This document shows positions 1 to 8,300 of a stretch of DNA of 33,958 bases, piece by piece. Each line of letters begins with the position of its first letter. The stretch's first letter is position 1. The stretch spans positions 1 through 33,958 of the IMG/VR virus record IMGVR_UViG_3300012930_000022, one strand, 5' to 3'. A program made the translations under genes and the position numbers. Under the pieces are notes generated by a model, which ran no database searches, was not told the origin of the DNA, and was given only the letters and a program-made list of their open reading frames with translations. Source of the DNA: a virus.

Positions 1-48
1 AGACAATTCAATCAGCTGCCCTGCTCAAAGGGCGGCTTGTTTGCCCAC

Positions 49-123
<75 letters not shown>

Positions 124-143
124 GTCTCCCAGCCGCATGGGCC

Positions 144-172
144 TTGGCCGATCCCTAATACCCGTCCATACT
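144..172 (+). promoter_or_regulatory. Possible integrase promoter
   Basis: TTGGCC (144-149) and CATACT (167-172) are separated by 17 bases, a weak match to a sigma70-type promoter, 67 bases before the integrase start. The rest of 124-238 shows no other feature. Confidence 0.2.
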
Positions 173-238
173 TGTCCTATCTTTTGTACTTGCCTGTGAC
201 CGATCAACTGTCCCAAGCGTCAAAAGAAGCGAGGCTGA

Positions 239-1324
239 ATGGACATCACAATTTACCGCCGACATGCCAAGGAATGCACGCAGAGCCAGGACAGGTACGC
301 GCCGCGCTGCGGCTGCCCGCTCTGGGCGCAATATCAGTTCCGTGGCAGCCAAGGGAAGAGGTCCTTGAAGACCCGCGTCTGGGCCGAGGCGCAGCAGAAC
401 GCCAGGAAGCTCGAACAGGATTTGGAGAACCTGCGGCAAGGCAAGACAGCCAGCAATGATGTCACTGTAGAGCAGTCTGCAAACGAGTGGCTGGAGTTCC
501 GGGCAAAGAACGCCTTGACCAACACCAAGCCAAAGTTGATGTGCGGCAAGCTCGTGGCATGGTGCGCGGCGAATAATATTTTGATGCTGCACGCATTCAC
601 CACGCAGGCTGCAATCAAATTTAGGATGTCGCTCCCTTTCCGCACCGGGGACTCCAGCAGCCTTGCAGTGCACTGGTCGATCATCGGCGGGTTTTTCAAC
701 TGGGCGGCCGGCATGGGATACATCGAGAAGAACCCAATCCCCAGCGGGCGGCAGAACCCGCAGTTCGCAATTCGTTTTGATAAAAAGGAAGTCGTGCCGC
801 CGACGCGAAAGCAGATTGACCAAATCCTTATGATGGCTGACGGCACCGTGAAAGTCCTGGCGATGCTGATGCGCGAAACAGGGATGGCATTGGTCGATGC
901 GCAGAAGTTCGACCCTGAGAACTTAGAAGACAGCACACTCATACGCAACAACCGGACAAAGACAAATGAGCGCTACCGTGTGCGCATCAGCCTTCCCTTG
1001 AAGCTCCAGCTCGAAGCGCTGGGCTCGCCCGCATTCCCTGGCACATACCCGAAGTGGCGCGAAGAGCTGTACAAGCTTTTCAGGAAAGCGGGCGTGAAAA
1101 TGACGCCGCACGGGTTCCGCCACTTCCGCATCAGCGAGTGGCTGGCGCAGGGAATATCGGTTGCCGATGTCAGCAAGATGGTTGGGACCAGCGAGAAGGA
1201 AATCCGCAAGACCTACGAGCACTGGATCGCGGAAGCAGAAGAACGGCTGGATGAAGTGCAGCGCCAGTCGTGGGCCAAGATGGGGCTGGATGAGCAGGGG
1301 AATTCAAAGGAGGCTATTCAATGA
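239..1324 (+). CDS. int: Tyrosine-type site-specific integrase
   Basis: A 361-residue tyrosine recombinase that would integrate and excise the prophage at the neighbouring tRNA-Asn. Catalytic residues visible in the C-terminal domain are R212 (MRETG), a likely K241 (RTKT), H291 and R294 (HGFRH) and the nucleophile Y326 (TYEHW). The usual second His of the family (LGH) is replaced by Thr (VGT). The N-terminus has a Cys-rich arm (C13, C24, C26 in RCGCPLW) and basic residues, then a SAM-like core-binding domain at about 75-170. I associate this N-terminal type with integrases of Acidobacteriota, from memory. The ATG at 239 has only a weak ribosome-binding site. The stop overlaps the next start as ATGA, so the following gene is translationally coupled. 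Confidence 0.93.
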   Translation: MDITIYRRHAKECTQSQDRYAPRCGCPLWAQYQFRGSQGKRSLKTRVWAEAQQNARKLEQDLENLRQGKTASNDVTVEQSANEWLEFRAKNALTNTKPKLMCGKLVAWCAANNILMLHAFTTQAAIKFRMSLPFRTGDSSSLAVHWSIIGGFFNWAAGMGYIEKNPIPSGRQNPQFAIRFDKKEVVPPTRKQIDQILMMADGTVKVLAMLMRETGMALVDAQKFDPENLEDSTLIRNNRTKTNERYRVRISLPLKLQLEALGSPAFPGTYPKWREELYKLFRKAGVKMTPHGFRHFRISEWLAQGISVADVSKMVGTSEKEIRKTYEHWIAEAEERLDEVQRQSWAKMGLDEQGNSKEAIQ

Positions 1325-1863
1325 GGCTTGTTTACATACTTATGTGGCTGCCCAAGCTGCTTTGGGAGCAAGTGGCTGTCCCGTTGTGGAAAGGGCCGCC
1401 GACACTAACCTATGAGCTGATGGAGCTGGTGGCGCGGGAAGAGCAAAGAAAGTCAAAGGAGAACGCGATGAAAAAGATAGTTGCAATGGTGATGTTCATG
1501 GTGCTGCTTGGCGGGGCTGCCTCGAAGGCGGAATCTCCTGCGGCCGCCGCCGCGCAGGTGTTCCACGTAACGTCAACCCACAAAGCTACGCCTAACGAGA
1601 AGTCCTACAAGACGGCGTTCAACGAGCTTTATATCGAAGGCACCATCGGCAACAAGAAATACACGCTGTCAATGTTAGATACTTGGGGTTCCTACCACTA
1701 CGAAGTTGGACAGGATTATCAGGTCGTGCAGATCAAAAGCGGCAGCCCAGACACGATCAAGCTGATGATTCCCAACAAATACGACAAGAACGGCAAGAAA
1801 CCGTTTAGGACGGATACTCTTACCGTACAGACGGTCGAGGAGAAACCTGCTCCGATAAATTAG
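1321..1863 (+). CDS. Small exported protein, coupled to the integrase; nested start at 1468
   Basis: Unknown function. The 1321 ATG overlaps the integrase stop and has a near-ideal AAAGGAGG (1306-1313) seven bases upstream. An in-frame ATG at 1468 also has an AAAGGAG site, and there the product begins with a classic Sec signal peptide (MKKIVAMVMFMVLLGG, small residues, then SKA). The form starting at 1468 is 131 residues and exported; the 180-residue form has an extra hydrophobic N-terminal stretch (LVYILMWLPKLLW). The mature part is Lys/Tyr-rich with beta-type segments (YIEGTIGNKKYTL, YHYEVGQDYQVV), like small secreted proteins I remember from Acidobacteriota. It may be a lysogenic-conversion gene. 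A strong terminator follows. Confidence 0.75.
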   Translation: MRLVYILMWLPKLLWEQVAVPLWKGPPTLTYELMELVAREEQRKSKENAMKKIVAMVMFMVLLGGAASKAESPAAAAAQVFHVTSTHKATPNEKSYKTAFNELYIEGTIGNKKYTLSMLDTWGSYHYEVGQDYQVVQIKSGSPDTIKLMIPNKYDKNGKKPFRTDTLTVQTVEEKPAPIN

Positions 1864-1885
1864 GCTAAAAGAGGGAAAAAACAGA

Positions 1886-1917
1886 AAGCCTCGGCTCTAT
1901 GGCCGGGGCTTCTTTTA
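1886..1917. terminator. Bidirectional intrinsic terminator
   Basis: A 10-bp stem AAGCCTCGGC / GCCGGGGCTT (one G-U pair) with a 6-base loop is followed on the + strand by CTTTT. On the - strand it is followed by TTTCTGTTTTTT. It ends both the integrase-side unit and the leftward small-gene cassette. Confidence 0.85.
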
Positions 1918-2020
1918 GTGAGCACCGTGATGTTCGCAGGGAACCTTATGCCCGTTCAGCAGGAGCAGGACGATTGCAAACCCGTTGAGGGCGGGATCGA
2001 CAAGCGGGCAGTTGGGGCAA

Positions 2021-2245
2021 TTACTTGGGCTGGTCGGGCGCGGCTGCTGCTGGCTCTGGGGCGTCTGGGTACTTCTGGTAGGTTGCGGCGTGTCCGAGAA
2101 GGAAAGCATAGAAGGCATAGATAGTGTTCTGCACCCCGGCACCGATGTCGTGCCCGGTTTTGAAGTGGTAGAGGATGATCGCAGCTTGCGTGGCCGCCCC
2201 GAGAATTACATGGAATTTATTTACTATCGTGTCGAGAAGCTTCAC
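2021..2245 (-). CDS. Small membrane protein, holin-like
   Basis: 74 residues with a hydrophobic, Ala/Ile-rich first half (about 12-27 and 40-54) and a Pro/Ala-rich tail ending DQPK. The start is GTG at 2245, overlapping the upstream stop (GTGA), with a GAGGGG ribosome-binding site. Size, hydrophobic segments and position at the end of the late region beside another small membrane protein suggest a holin or holin partner. No sequence motif proves it, and the only cell-wall hydrolase seen in the window lies far away at 17178. Confidence 0.6.
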   Translation of the reverse strand: MKLLDTIVNKFHVILGAATQAAIILYHFKTGHDIGAGVQNTIYAFYAFLLGHAATYQKYPDAPEPAAAAPDQPK

Positions 2246-2523
2246 TTGCCCCTCGGGTACATCGCGTCCAGCTTGTTTTCGATGCGCCCAACCGAAGCTT
2301 TAATGTCATCGACTTCGCGCCGGGTAGCAAGGTCATTGCGGATTTCGTCTTCCAACGCGGAGATGCGCTTGCCCTGGTCCGCCTGGATGTCCGCGAAATG
2401 CGTTTTTGCAGAAGTCGCATTGACGATTAGCGTTGATACGAAAAACGCAATGCTGAGCAGCAGGCTGGCGTGCTTCGGCAGCCGGTCTTTGATAACGTCG
2501 AGCATGGATTGAGCGTCTGGCAT
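2242..2523 (-). CDS. Small membrane protein with coiled coil, holin/anchor-like
   Basis: 93 residues: an amphipathic N-terminus, one transmembrane segment at about 19-37 (SLLLSIAFFVSTLIVNA), then a charged heptad-patterned coiled coil (ISALEDEIRNDLATR to the C-terminus). This layout is seen in XhlA-like and other phage lysis-associated membrane proteins, but no specific family is recognised. The ATG at 2523 follows the stop of the upstream 49-residue gene by two bases, and the stop overlaps the downstream GTG. Confidence 0.65.
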   Translation of the reverse strand: MPDAQSMLDVIKDRLPKHASLLLSIAFFVSTLIVNATSAKTHFADIQADQGKRISALEDEIRNDLATRREVDDIKASVGRIENKLDAMYPRGK

Positions 2524-2525
2524 GG

Positions 2526-2675
2526 TTAGGTCCCGTGGACCTCGACAGCAAGATGGTCAGGCAGGACCAGGACGGACGCGCCTTCAACCTGGCTGGAAAT
2601 TAGTTTGCGGATTTCCAACACGGCTTCGTCCGTGAGTTCTCCGGGATACTTGACGATGATTAGCTGGGCAGACAT
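2526..2675 (-). CDS. 49-residue protein, first gene of the small membrane-protein cassette
   Basis: A short open frame beginning MSAQLIIVKYPGELTDEAV and ending VEVHGT, with predicted beta-alpha-beta character and no membrane segment. The ribosome-binding site is AGAGGTT just upstream. Copy A of the late-cassette repeat lies directly before it, and the next gene starts two bases after its stop. Function unknown. Codon pattern and tight packing support it as real. Confidence 0.65.
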   Translation of the reverse strand: MSAQLIIVKYPGELTDEAVLEIRKLISSQVEGASVLVLPDHLAVEVHGT

Positions 2676-2682
2676 GGGAACC

Positions 2683-2712
2683 TCTAAATAACGGCTGAAA
2701 AGTTGGAAAACG
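2683..2712 (-). repeat. Late-cassette junction element, copy A
   Basis: On the - strand it reads GTTTTCCAACTTTTCAGCC followed by GTTATTTAG, 8 bases before the ATG of the 49-residue gene. It is one of at least seven copies sharing TTTTCCRACTTTYCAGMCC and a TTAANTAG-like end. Confidence 0.7.
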
Positions 2713-2823
2713 CTACTCTGGGCGGGCCGTCACTCCCCCGCAGGCTCCAAAATAATCAGTTTTTTGGGCAAAAAAACCTGGTGGCCGATTGCCCCCCAGC
2801 CTCATCGGACAACTGGAGGAAAC

Positions 2824-3225
2824 ATGAAATTTGCTTTTACCTTGCTCGCAGCGCTTGCCCTGGCTGTTGGAATCTCAACTTCCGCACAGGCTCAGACTTC
2901 CAATATTCTGGTTATCTCCCAGGATGCCTCGACAAAAGTTGTCACAGTCATCAAGGCGGCTGATGACCCCACCATCACTGGGGCTTGGCTGTCCTTCTCC
3001 TCGCAGCTTTCGACCACTGGCACCGCGATTGAGAACAAGCTGTTCTCCGGCCTCGCCTATGGCAAAGTGATCGTTGTGCGAATCGACGCCAGCAAAACCA
3101 TGACCGTCCTGCTTGCCGACGCCTCGGTCTTGCCAGCCGACTTGCATGGTTCGTTCGTTGCCGTTGACACCAACCTCCCGAATGTTGTGGGAGCAATCAA
3201 GAACAGCCTCTACCTCGGGCTGTAA
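2824..3225 (+). CDS. Secreted protein on the strand opposite to the late genes
   Basis: 133 residues with a clear Sec signal peptide (MKFAFTLLAALALAVG, then ISTSAQA, likely cut after AQA). The mature protein, about 110 residues, has alternating hydrophobic/polar beta segments (NILVISQ, KVVTVIKA, VIVVRIDAS, TMTVLLAD) and no recognised domain. The 2824 ATG is preferred over one at 2764 because GGAGG precedes it and the signal peptide begins there. A single-gene unit of opposite orientation inside a late region is typical of a moron expressed from the prophage. No convincing promoter was found in 2713-2823. Confidence 0.8.
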   Translation: MKFAFTLLAALALAVGISTSAQAQTSNILVISQDASTKVVTVIKAADDPTITGAWLSFSSQLSTTGTAIENKLFSGLAYGKVIVVRIDASKTMTVLLADASVLPADLHGSFVAVDTNLPNVVGAIKNSLYLGL

Positions 3226-3232
3226 TCAGAAG

Positions 3233-3254
3233 GGGCCGGGCGGGAGCCCGGCCC
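3233..3254. terminator. Strong hairpin between convergent genes
   Basis: A perfect 9-bp inverted repeat GGGCCGGGC / GCCCGGCCC with loop GGGA lies between the + secreted-protein gene and the - tail-fibre gene. Only a short, broken T run follows on either side, so it may act as a terminator or an mRNA-protecting hairpin. Confidence 0.6.
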
Positions 3255-3260
3255 ACCTGT

Positions 3261-4916
3261 TTAGATTTCGATCAGCGTCACCCAAGCCAACTGACCAGCG
3301 GTGCTCGAATCCACGGTGATGTTGACGAAGTCCCCGTCATTAAGCGTGGTGGGGAACCCAACCAGGGCGGACACGCTGTTGTTGGCGTTTGAGGTTGCGG
3401 TTGAAATTTGGTTCGTTGAGCCAGGCGAGCCGCCGCTCGGCACGATGTGGAATGTGACGCTCACCGAGCCGCCGCTCTGGTTGCTATGCACCATCAAGTT
3501 GGTGGTGGCGGGGTTGGGCGTGAAGCTCCCCATGAGCATTGCCGTTTTCCCTGTCGCAACTGTATACAGGGTGTTCGTGGACGCGGCAAACGAAGTCAAC
3601 TTTGACGACTTCATGCTTGACGTATTGTCGAACTCGACCACGCAAAAGTTCGCGTTTACGGGCTGTCCACTGGTGTTGATAGCGAAAGACTCTCCTGACT
3701 CAGCAACATATATTGCGGAAGGTGTCTTTATTCCGGCCGTGTTGATCGATATGCTCGAACCAGTGTTTAACCTGTAGTAGCTGCCGGATATTTTTACCAT
3801 CGGCATGATGGTTGACCCGGCAGTCGTATAAATCCACAAGTTAAGCAGGATCGCCCGCTTGTTGGCCGGGACTGTGTACAGGTCAACGTTGCCGGTCGAA
3901 GTGATATGCGTGATCCCCGTCACGTATTTCATGCTGGGCAGGGCGGCCGTGAAAGGCAGGGCAGCCCCGGCGAGGTCGTTAAAGCTGCTTGCCCCGCCTC
4001 CAGACGGGCCTGTCGCCCCTGTTGCTCCGGTAGCCCCTGTAGCGCCGGTCGCCCCAGTTGGGCCAATGAGCGAAGTGCCCGACGGCCAACTTCCGATTGC
4101 CTTGGGGCCAAACAAAGTGTGGGACGTGGTGTTGATGTAGAAATTCCCATTCACCCCTGTTCCCCCGCTTGGGTCAGAGGTTCCATAGAGGACGGTATTT
4201 CCATCCGCCCCCGCAGCTCCCGTTGTTCCTGTCGATCCAGTAGCGCCGGTCGCCCCAGTTGGGCCTGTTGCGCCAGTTGCGCCTGTCGAGCCAGTGGGAC
4301 CAACCAATGAGGTGCCAGAGGGCCACGATCCAGAAGCCTTCGGCCCAAAGAGCGTATGGCTTGCCGTATTGATGTAGAAGTTCCCGTCAATGCCTGTCCC
4401 GCTGCTCGGGTCGCCGCTGCCGTACAACACGGTGTTGCCGGCCGCGCCGGTCGCCCCGGTTGAACCTGTTGTTCCGGTTGGGCCTGTGGCTCCCGTTGAG
4501 CCAGTAGCGCCAGTCGGCCCCACTAATGGCGTGCCAGACGGCCACGTGCCCGAAGCCTTTGGGCCAAACAACGTGTGGCTTGCCGTATTGATGTAGAAGT
4601 TGCCATCGACGCCCGTTGCCCCGCCAGGATCGCCGCTGCCGAACAAAAGCGAGTTGCCTGTTGCGCCAGTTGCGCCTGTCGCACCCGTTGGTCCGGGCGA
4701 GTTAACCACAAACACCTGCCACGTAGCGCCGTCCACGGGGGTCACGTTGCTATTGGTAACCTTAGCGCCATAAAGGCCGTTGTTGTAGGTCACCACGTCA
4801 TTAGGCACATAGACGGCGGCTGAATCCCAAGCCCCGCGCAGCCTTAACGGGCCGGGGGCGGGGGACGGAGGAGTGGTGCTTCCGGCTGTTCCGATACTCA
4901 GGATGTTGTCTGCCAT
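3261..4916 (-). CDS. Collagen-like tail fibre / receptor-binding protein
   Basis: 551 residues. Residues 28-71 resemble the CBM5/12-like carbohydrate-binding fold (RGAWDSAAVYVPNDVVTYNN, ending ATWQVF). Residues 75-308 are Gly-X-Y collagen-like tracts (GPTGATGAT) alternating with three copies of a module containing DGNFYINT, SHTLFGPK and WPSGT. The C-terminal 240 residues are Ser/Thr-rich and beta-type, probably the trimeric receptor-binding tip. It follows the tail hub and is the last large late gene, fitting a host-recognition fibre. Copy B of the junction element ends directly before the ATG and no Shine-Dalgarno sequence is present. It is followed by a strong hairpin. Confidence 0.82.
   Translation of the reverse strand: MADNILSIGTAGSTTPPSPAPGPLRLRGAWDSAAVYVPNDVVTYNNGLYGAKVTNSNVTPVDGATWQVFVVNSPGPTGATGATGATGNSLLFGSGDPGGATGVDGNFYINTASHTLFGPKASGTWPSGTPLVGPTGATGSTGATGPTGTTGSTGATGAAGNTVLYGSGDPSSGTGIDGNFYINTASHTLFGPKASGSWPSGTSLVGPTGSTGATGATGPTGATGATGSTGTTGAAGADGNTVLYGTSDPSGGTGVNGNFYINTTSHTLFGPKAIGSWPSGTSLIGPTGATGATGATGATGATGPSGGGASSFNDLAGAALPFTAALPSMKYVTGITHITSTGNVDLYTVPANKRAILLNLWIYTTAGSTIMPMVKISGSYYRLNTGSSISINTAGIKTPSAIYVAESGESFAINTSGQPVNANFCVVEFDNTSSMKSSKLTSFAASTNTLYTVATGKTAMLMGSFTPNPATTNLMVHSNQSGGSVSVTFHIVPSGGSPGSTNQISTATSNANNSVSALVGFPTTLNDGDFVNITVDSSTAGQLAWVTLIEI
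3993..4655 (-). repeat. Three-unit tandem repeat within the tail-fibre gene
   Basis: Three in-frame units of about 73, 79 and 69 codons, each holding a GSGDP-type loop, NGNFYINT or DGNFYINT, HTLFGPK and WPSGT, ending in a Gly-X-Y tract of varying length. The units are close enough at DNA level to recombine and change fibre length. Confidence 0.85.
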
Positions 4917-4941
4917 CTATTTAAGGTCTGAAAAGTTGAAA
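4917..4941 (-). repeat. Late-cassette junction element, copy B
   Basis: The - strand reads GTTTTCAACTTTTCAGACC then TTAAATAG, and the fibre ATG follows at once. It begins three bases after the stop of the duplicated C-terminal fragment at 4944. Confidence 0.75.
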
Positions 4942-4943
4942 AC

Positions 4944-5012
4944 TTACTGCGCTTGTGACCGCGCCCGCAGATAGAAACGAGGCTCCAAATCCGCAAGCTT
5001 GTCCAGCACTTG
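4944..5012 (-). pseudogene. In-frame duplicate of the C-terminal end of the gene at 5016-5354
   Basis: Twenty-two codons directly downstream of that gene's stop, in the same frame after TAA-CTA, encode QVLDKLADLEPRFYL then RARSQAQ and a TAA. The end of the intact gene encodes QVLDRLAEQEGRFLL then RAT and TAA. The two stretches are clear paralogues in tandem. This is a tail-end remnant with no start codon of its own, or a readthrough extension. Confidence 0.7.
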
Positions 5013-5015
5013 TAG

Positions 5016-5354
5016 TTAAGTTGCCCTCAACAGGAACCGGCCCTCCTGCTCCGCGAGCCTGTCAAGCACTTGCCCGAGGTTCGCATACTGCCCGTCCGGT
5101 TCAAGCATTGGGGCATAGGCATCCAGCACCTGCTGCGGCACCTTGCTCCATTCGCTCCCGACCCAAACGAAATCCTCATCCTGCCGCATGAAAGCGACGT
5201 GTTCCGACGAGCAGCGGACATGAATGAGCATCCACTCCATGCCTGGGAGCGGGGGAATTGCCCCCCTCCAGGCTGCGGATATGGACCCAGCCAGGGAACG
5301 GGGACCGTCCGGCGTGTCGTCGCATTTTGTCAAAGCCCAGCCGATTATGTTCAT
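5016..5354 (-). CDS. Small phage protein between tail hub and tail fibre, function unknown
   Basis: 112 residues, soluble, rich in Trp and acidic residues (DEDFVWVGSEWSKVP), with no recognised domain. The ATG has an AAAGGA ribosome-binding site and lies 9 bases after the hub stop, so it is in the tail operon. A tail-fibre chaperone or accessory role is possible from position only. Its C-terminal segment (QVLDRLAEQEGRF) is repeated in frame just after its stop. Confidence 0.7.
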   Translation of the reverse strand: MNIIGWALTKCDDTPDGPRSLAGSISAAWRGAIPPLPGMEWMLIHVRCSSEHVAFMRQDEDFVWVGSEWSKVPQQVLDAYAPMLEPDGQYANLGQVLDRLAEQEGRFLLRAT

Positions 5355-5363
5355 GCTTGTCCT

Positions 5364-8300
5364 TTACGACCTTGGCAGGATGGGGTTGTGCATGAGCAGG
5401 GGTTCGTTCACGCCGTCGTCCAGCCAGTAGTTTCGTTCTTCCATTGCAAGCTCGGGGTCTAAAGTTAATTCTGCCCGGTTGCCGTAGAGGCCGCGGACCT
5501 TCTCAGCCCCAGCCGCCTTGTATGCGGGCACCCACTCGCCATTCTCGAATACCAAATCAAGCGCCGTGCAAAGGTAGCCCTTGACGCGGAACCACATGGT
5601 GCCGGGGTGGTGGCGGAAATGCTTTACTTCGCGGTAGATGTCCTGGCCCGTAGCAATATCTTGTCCCTTGATGAAATCGCCGTCCCGCACATCGCCGACG
5701 CGCATCCTTACGGGCTCTGCTTCCAGCGACCCGCTCTTGAGCCAGCACATGCAGTCTTCATGTGCGCATGAACCGGGGTCGATGGTCCCGCCGCCGCCCC
5801 CGCCGCTGGAGGTGGTTGTGTCGTGCAAGGTGCCTATAAAGCCCCGCCCGTCTATGGTGGCCGGCTGCGCCTGCGCGGCAGTCACGCTTCCCGTGAACGG
5901 GCCCAGGAAGTGCATCGTCGCTGTGCCGCCCGAAGCGGTGATGTATGCGACAAAGTAGTACGTGGTTGAAGATGACAGACTGGTGAACGACACCGAGCCG
6001 CTGGTAAGCGACAGGCTGCTGCCGTCAGGCAAGCCGAGGGACTGTGTCCCCCAGGAGAAACCGAGCGTGCTCGTGGTTTCCGCCGCGAGCGTGAAAGGCA
6101 CAGACTGGCCCGGCAGGAGGCTGAGCTGCGGGTTCAGCATCGTGCTCGTTGGGACCTGCCCGGTGCCCACGTCCAGGTACTGCACGCGGGGATGGTAGTT
6201 CACCGAAATTGAGGCCGGCGCGTCAATGTTGACCAGGCTGATCCGCGCTACATACCAATTGAACGACGACGAGAAGGAGCCGTCTATGTAAAAGAACCCG
6301 GTGGTGCTGAAGGTGCCCGATGTTCCGATGACCTGCTTGCCGACATACTCAAACCACCCGCCCGTGCCTGCTTGCGCCGTGAGCCACGTGAATGTGCCCC
6401 CGGTGCCCGTTGCGTTGGACGCGAACTGGATGCTGTGCCCAACAGGGATATTGGCACGGATGCGCCACAGGTATGTGCTGCCCTTGTGGTATGTGTTAAC
6501 GGCGAACGTCCCGCTGTCAGCCGGGATTCCAACCTCAATGCCGCCCAAGCCCGGCGATTCGCCGCCCGCCGAAACCGCGATCTGGAGCTTCCAGCCGGAA
6601 GTATTCCCGCAGGCCGCGTCAGACACAGCCGAAAACGTCACATGCCCCGTGGCGTTGTTGTCGTACACAAAGTATCCGCTCAGGCTTCCCGAAGCGAATT
6701 CCGGGTTTGTCAATACTTGAAACCCGTCAGTGTTGCCGCCAGCCGAACTGCCTGCAAACCTTCCGGTGCCTGGGGAGTCGTCAATCGCGTTCAGGTCCAG
6801 GGTCGAGAGCTGGAAGGATACGCGGTCGAATAGCATCGTGTTCGCTGTGCCTGTCCAGTTGTAAAGCGCAACACGTGCGAAGGCCGCAGTGGCCGGCGCG
6901 GTGACATTGCCCGAAAATTGTTCCCAGGTGTTTGTTGCCCCGACGTTACCGGCAGCGATGATGTCAGTGGAGGAAACGAGCGAACTGCCCGCTTGGCCCA
7001 TGTCAGTGTCGTTGCTGTACCACTTGACACGCAAAAAGAGGCTGCCTGAGCTTGCTACAGTGCTCTGCACCCGTGCGCGAAGCGTGTAAGTAGCGTTGGG
7101 CTTGACGGTGACCGGCCGCGAGGCAATGCTCGTCCCGCCGCTCGCCCCGTTGTTGGTGATCGCCTGGGAATAGAGCCCGGAGAATGCCGTCCCGCTCCTG
7201 GCATATGTGTAGCCAGTGCCAGTGTGGTCGAAATCAATCGTCCAGCCTTCCGCCACTGTCTTGGTGGAGGAGAAAGTTTCAAAGTCGCCGTTGTACGGGG
7301 CGTCAGGGGTCAGCACCACGCCCGATGGCGTGCGCAGGAAATTGGTCCCGTCCGCCAGGATGTCTACTGGCTTGCCAGTAGTCACTTCGGCCCCGGCTTC
7401 AGCGGGCTTGAGGAACTGAACTGTTGTTCCCCCGGTGAACTGCACCAGGCTCGCGGGCTGCGGGACGTTCAATTGCGCGTTCGTGAACAGGCCGGGGTTT
7501 GCGCCAGACAGGCTCACAGTGAGCGAGGAAACATCGGTGATTTCTTGCAGCCGCCCACGGAGCTTGTTGTAGCTCAAGGCACGGAAGTACACGGTGTTCC
7601 CTACGAAAGTCGATGGGAACTGGAACTCAAGGAACTGCTCGCCCATCTCGATGACAGTTGAGCCTGCGGCATGGGATGCCCTCGTGGTGCCGTACTGCGC
7701 CCGATGGAAATGGTCCACATGGTACGTGCTGTCCCCAACCAGCGTGGCATTCAGATAAGCCATGATTTCCACGCTGCTGTCGATGACGGCAAGCAAAGAG
7801 ATTTGATTGGCGAAGTCAAACGTGGTGCCGCTGAGCAGGGGCACATCGTTCGCATCCACTACGGTGATCGTCTGAGTGTCAGGGTCGCCAGTGCCGACAG
7901 TCATGCCGGAGCCGCCCAAAGTGCCGATTGTGACGCTGGAGGTCAAGTCGCCAAGCAAGTTCCACTTGGCGTTATCCCCGCTCCAGTAAATAAGCGACCC
8001 GCCCCAGTTGTCAGGCGTTACCGGGTCGGCGTAGAGCCGGATAGTGTTGCCCTGGTAGTTGTTCATCGCGTCAGGCAGTTCCAGCGCTACCAAGTCCGTG
8101 TCGCCTGGCGAGATGAGAGCAGGGTTGGTGTTCTGCGCAAGGGCCGTGAGCTTGGGATAAAGAGTTGCGTTCGCTACTCCGTAAGGGAACTCTTCCATAG
8201 TGAGGGCCAGGCCATCGTGCGACTCTTCAATCTTGAGAATGCGCAGTGGCTTCTGGTTCCAGCCCATGTGGCCCCACGTCACCGTGACCAGCTTCATTGG

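Noticed and set aside
155-951. Long - strand frames opposite the integrase
   Set aside because: Shadows of a high-GC coding strand; no domain, no ribosome-binding site.
4917-4941. Junction element B read as an ordinary sigma70 promoter
   Set aside because: The -10-like part would lie only a few bases before the ATG, so transcription would start inside the gene; spacing between the AT-rich blocks is about 13, not 17.
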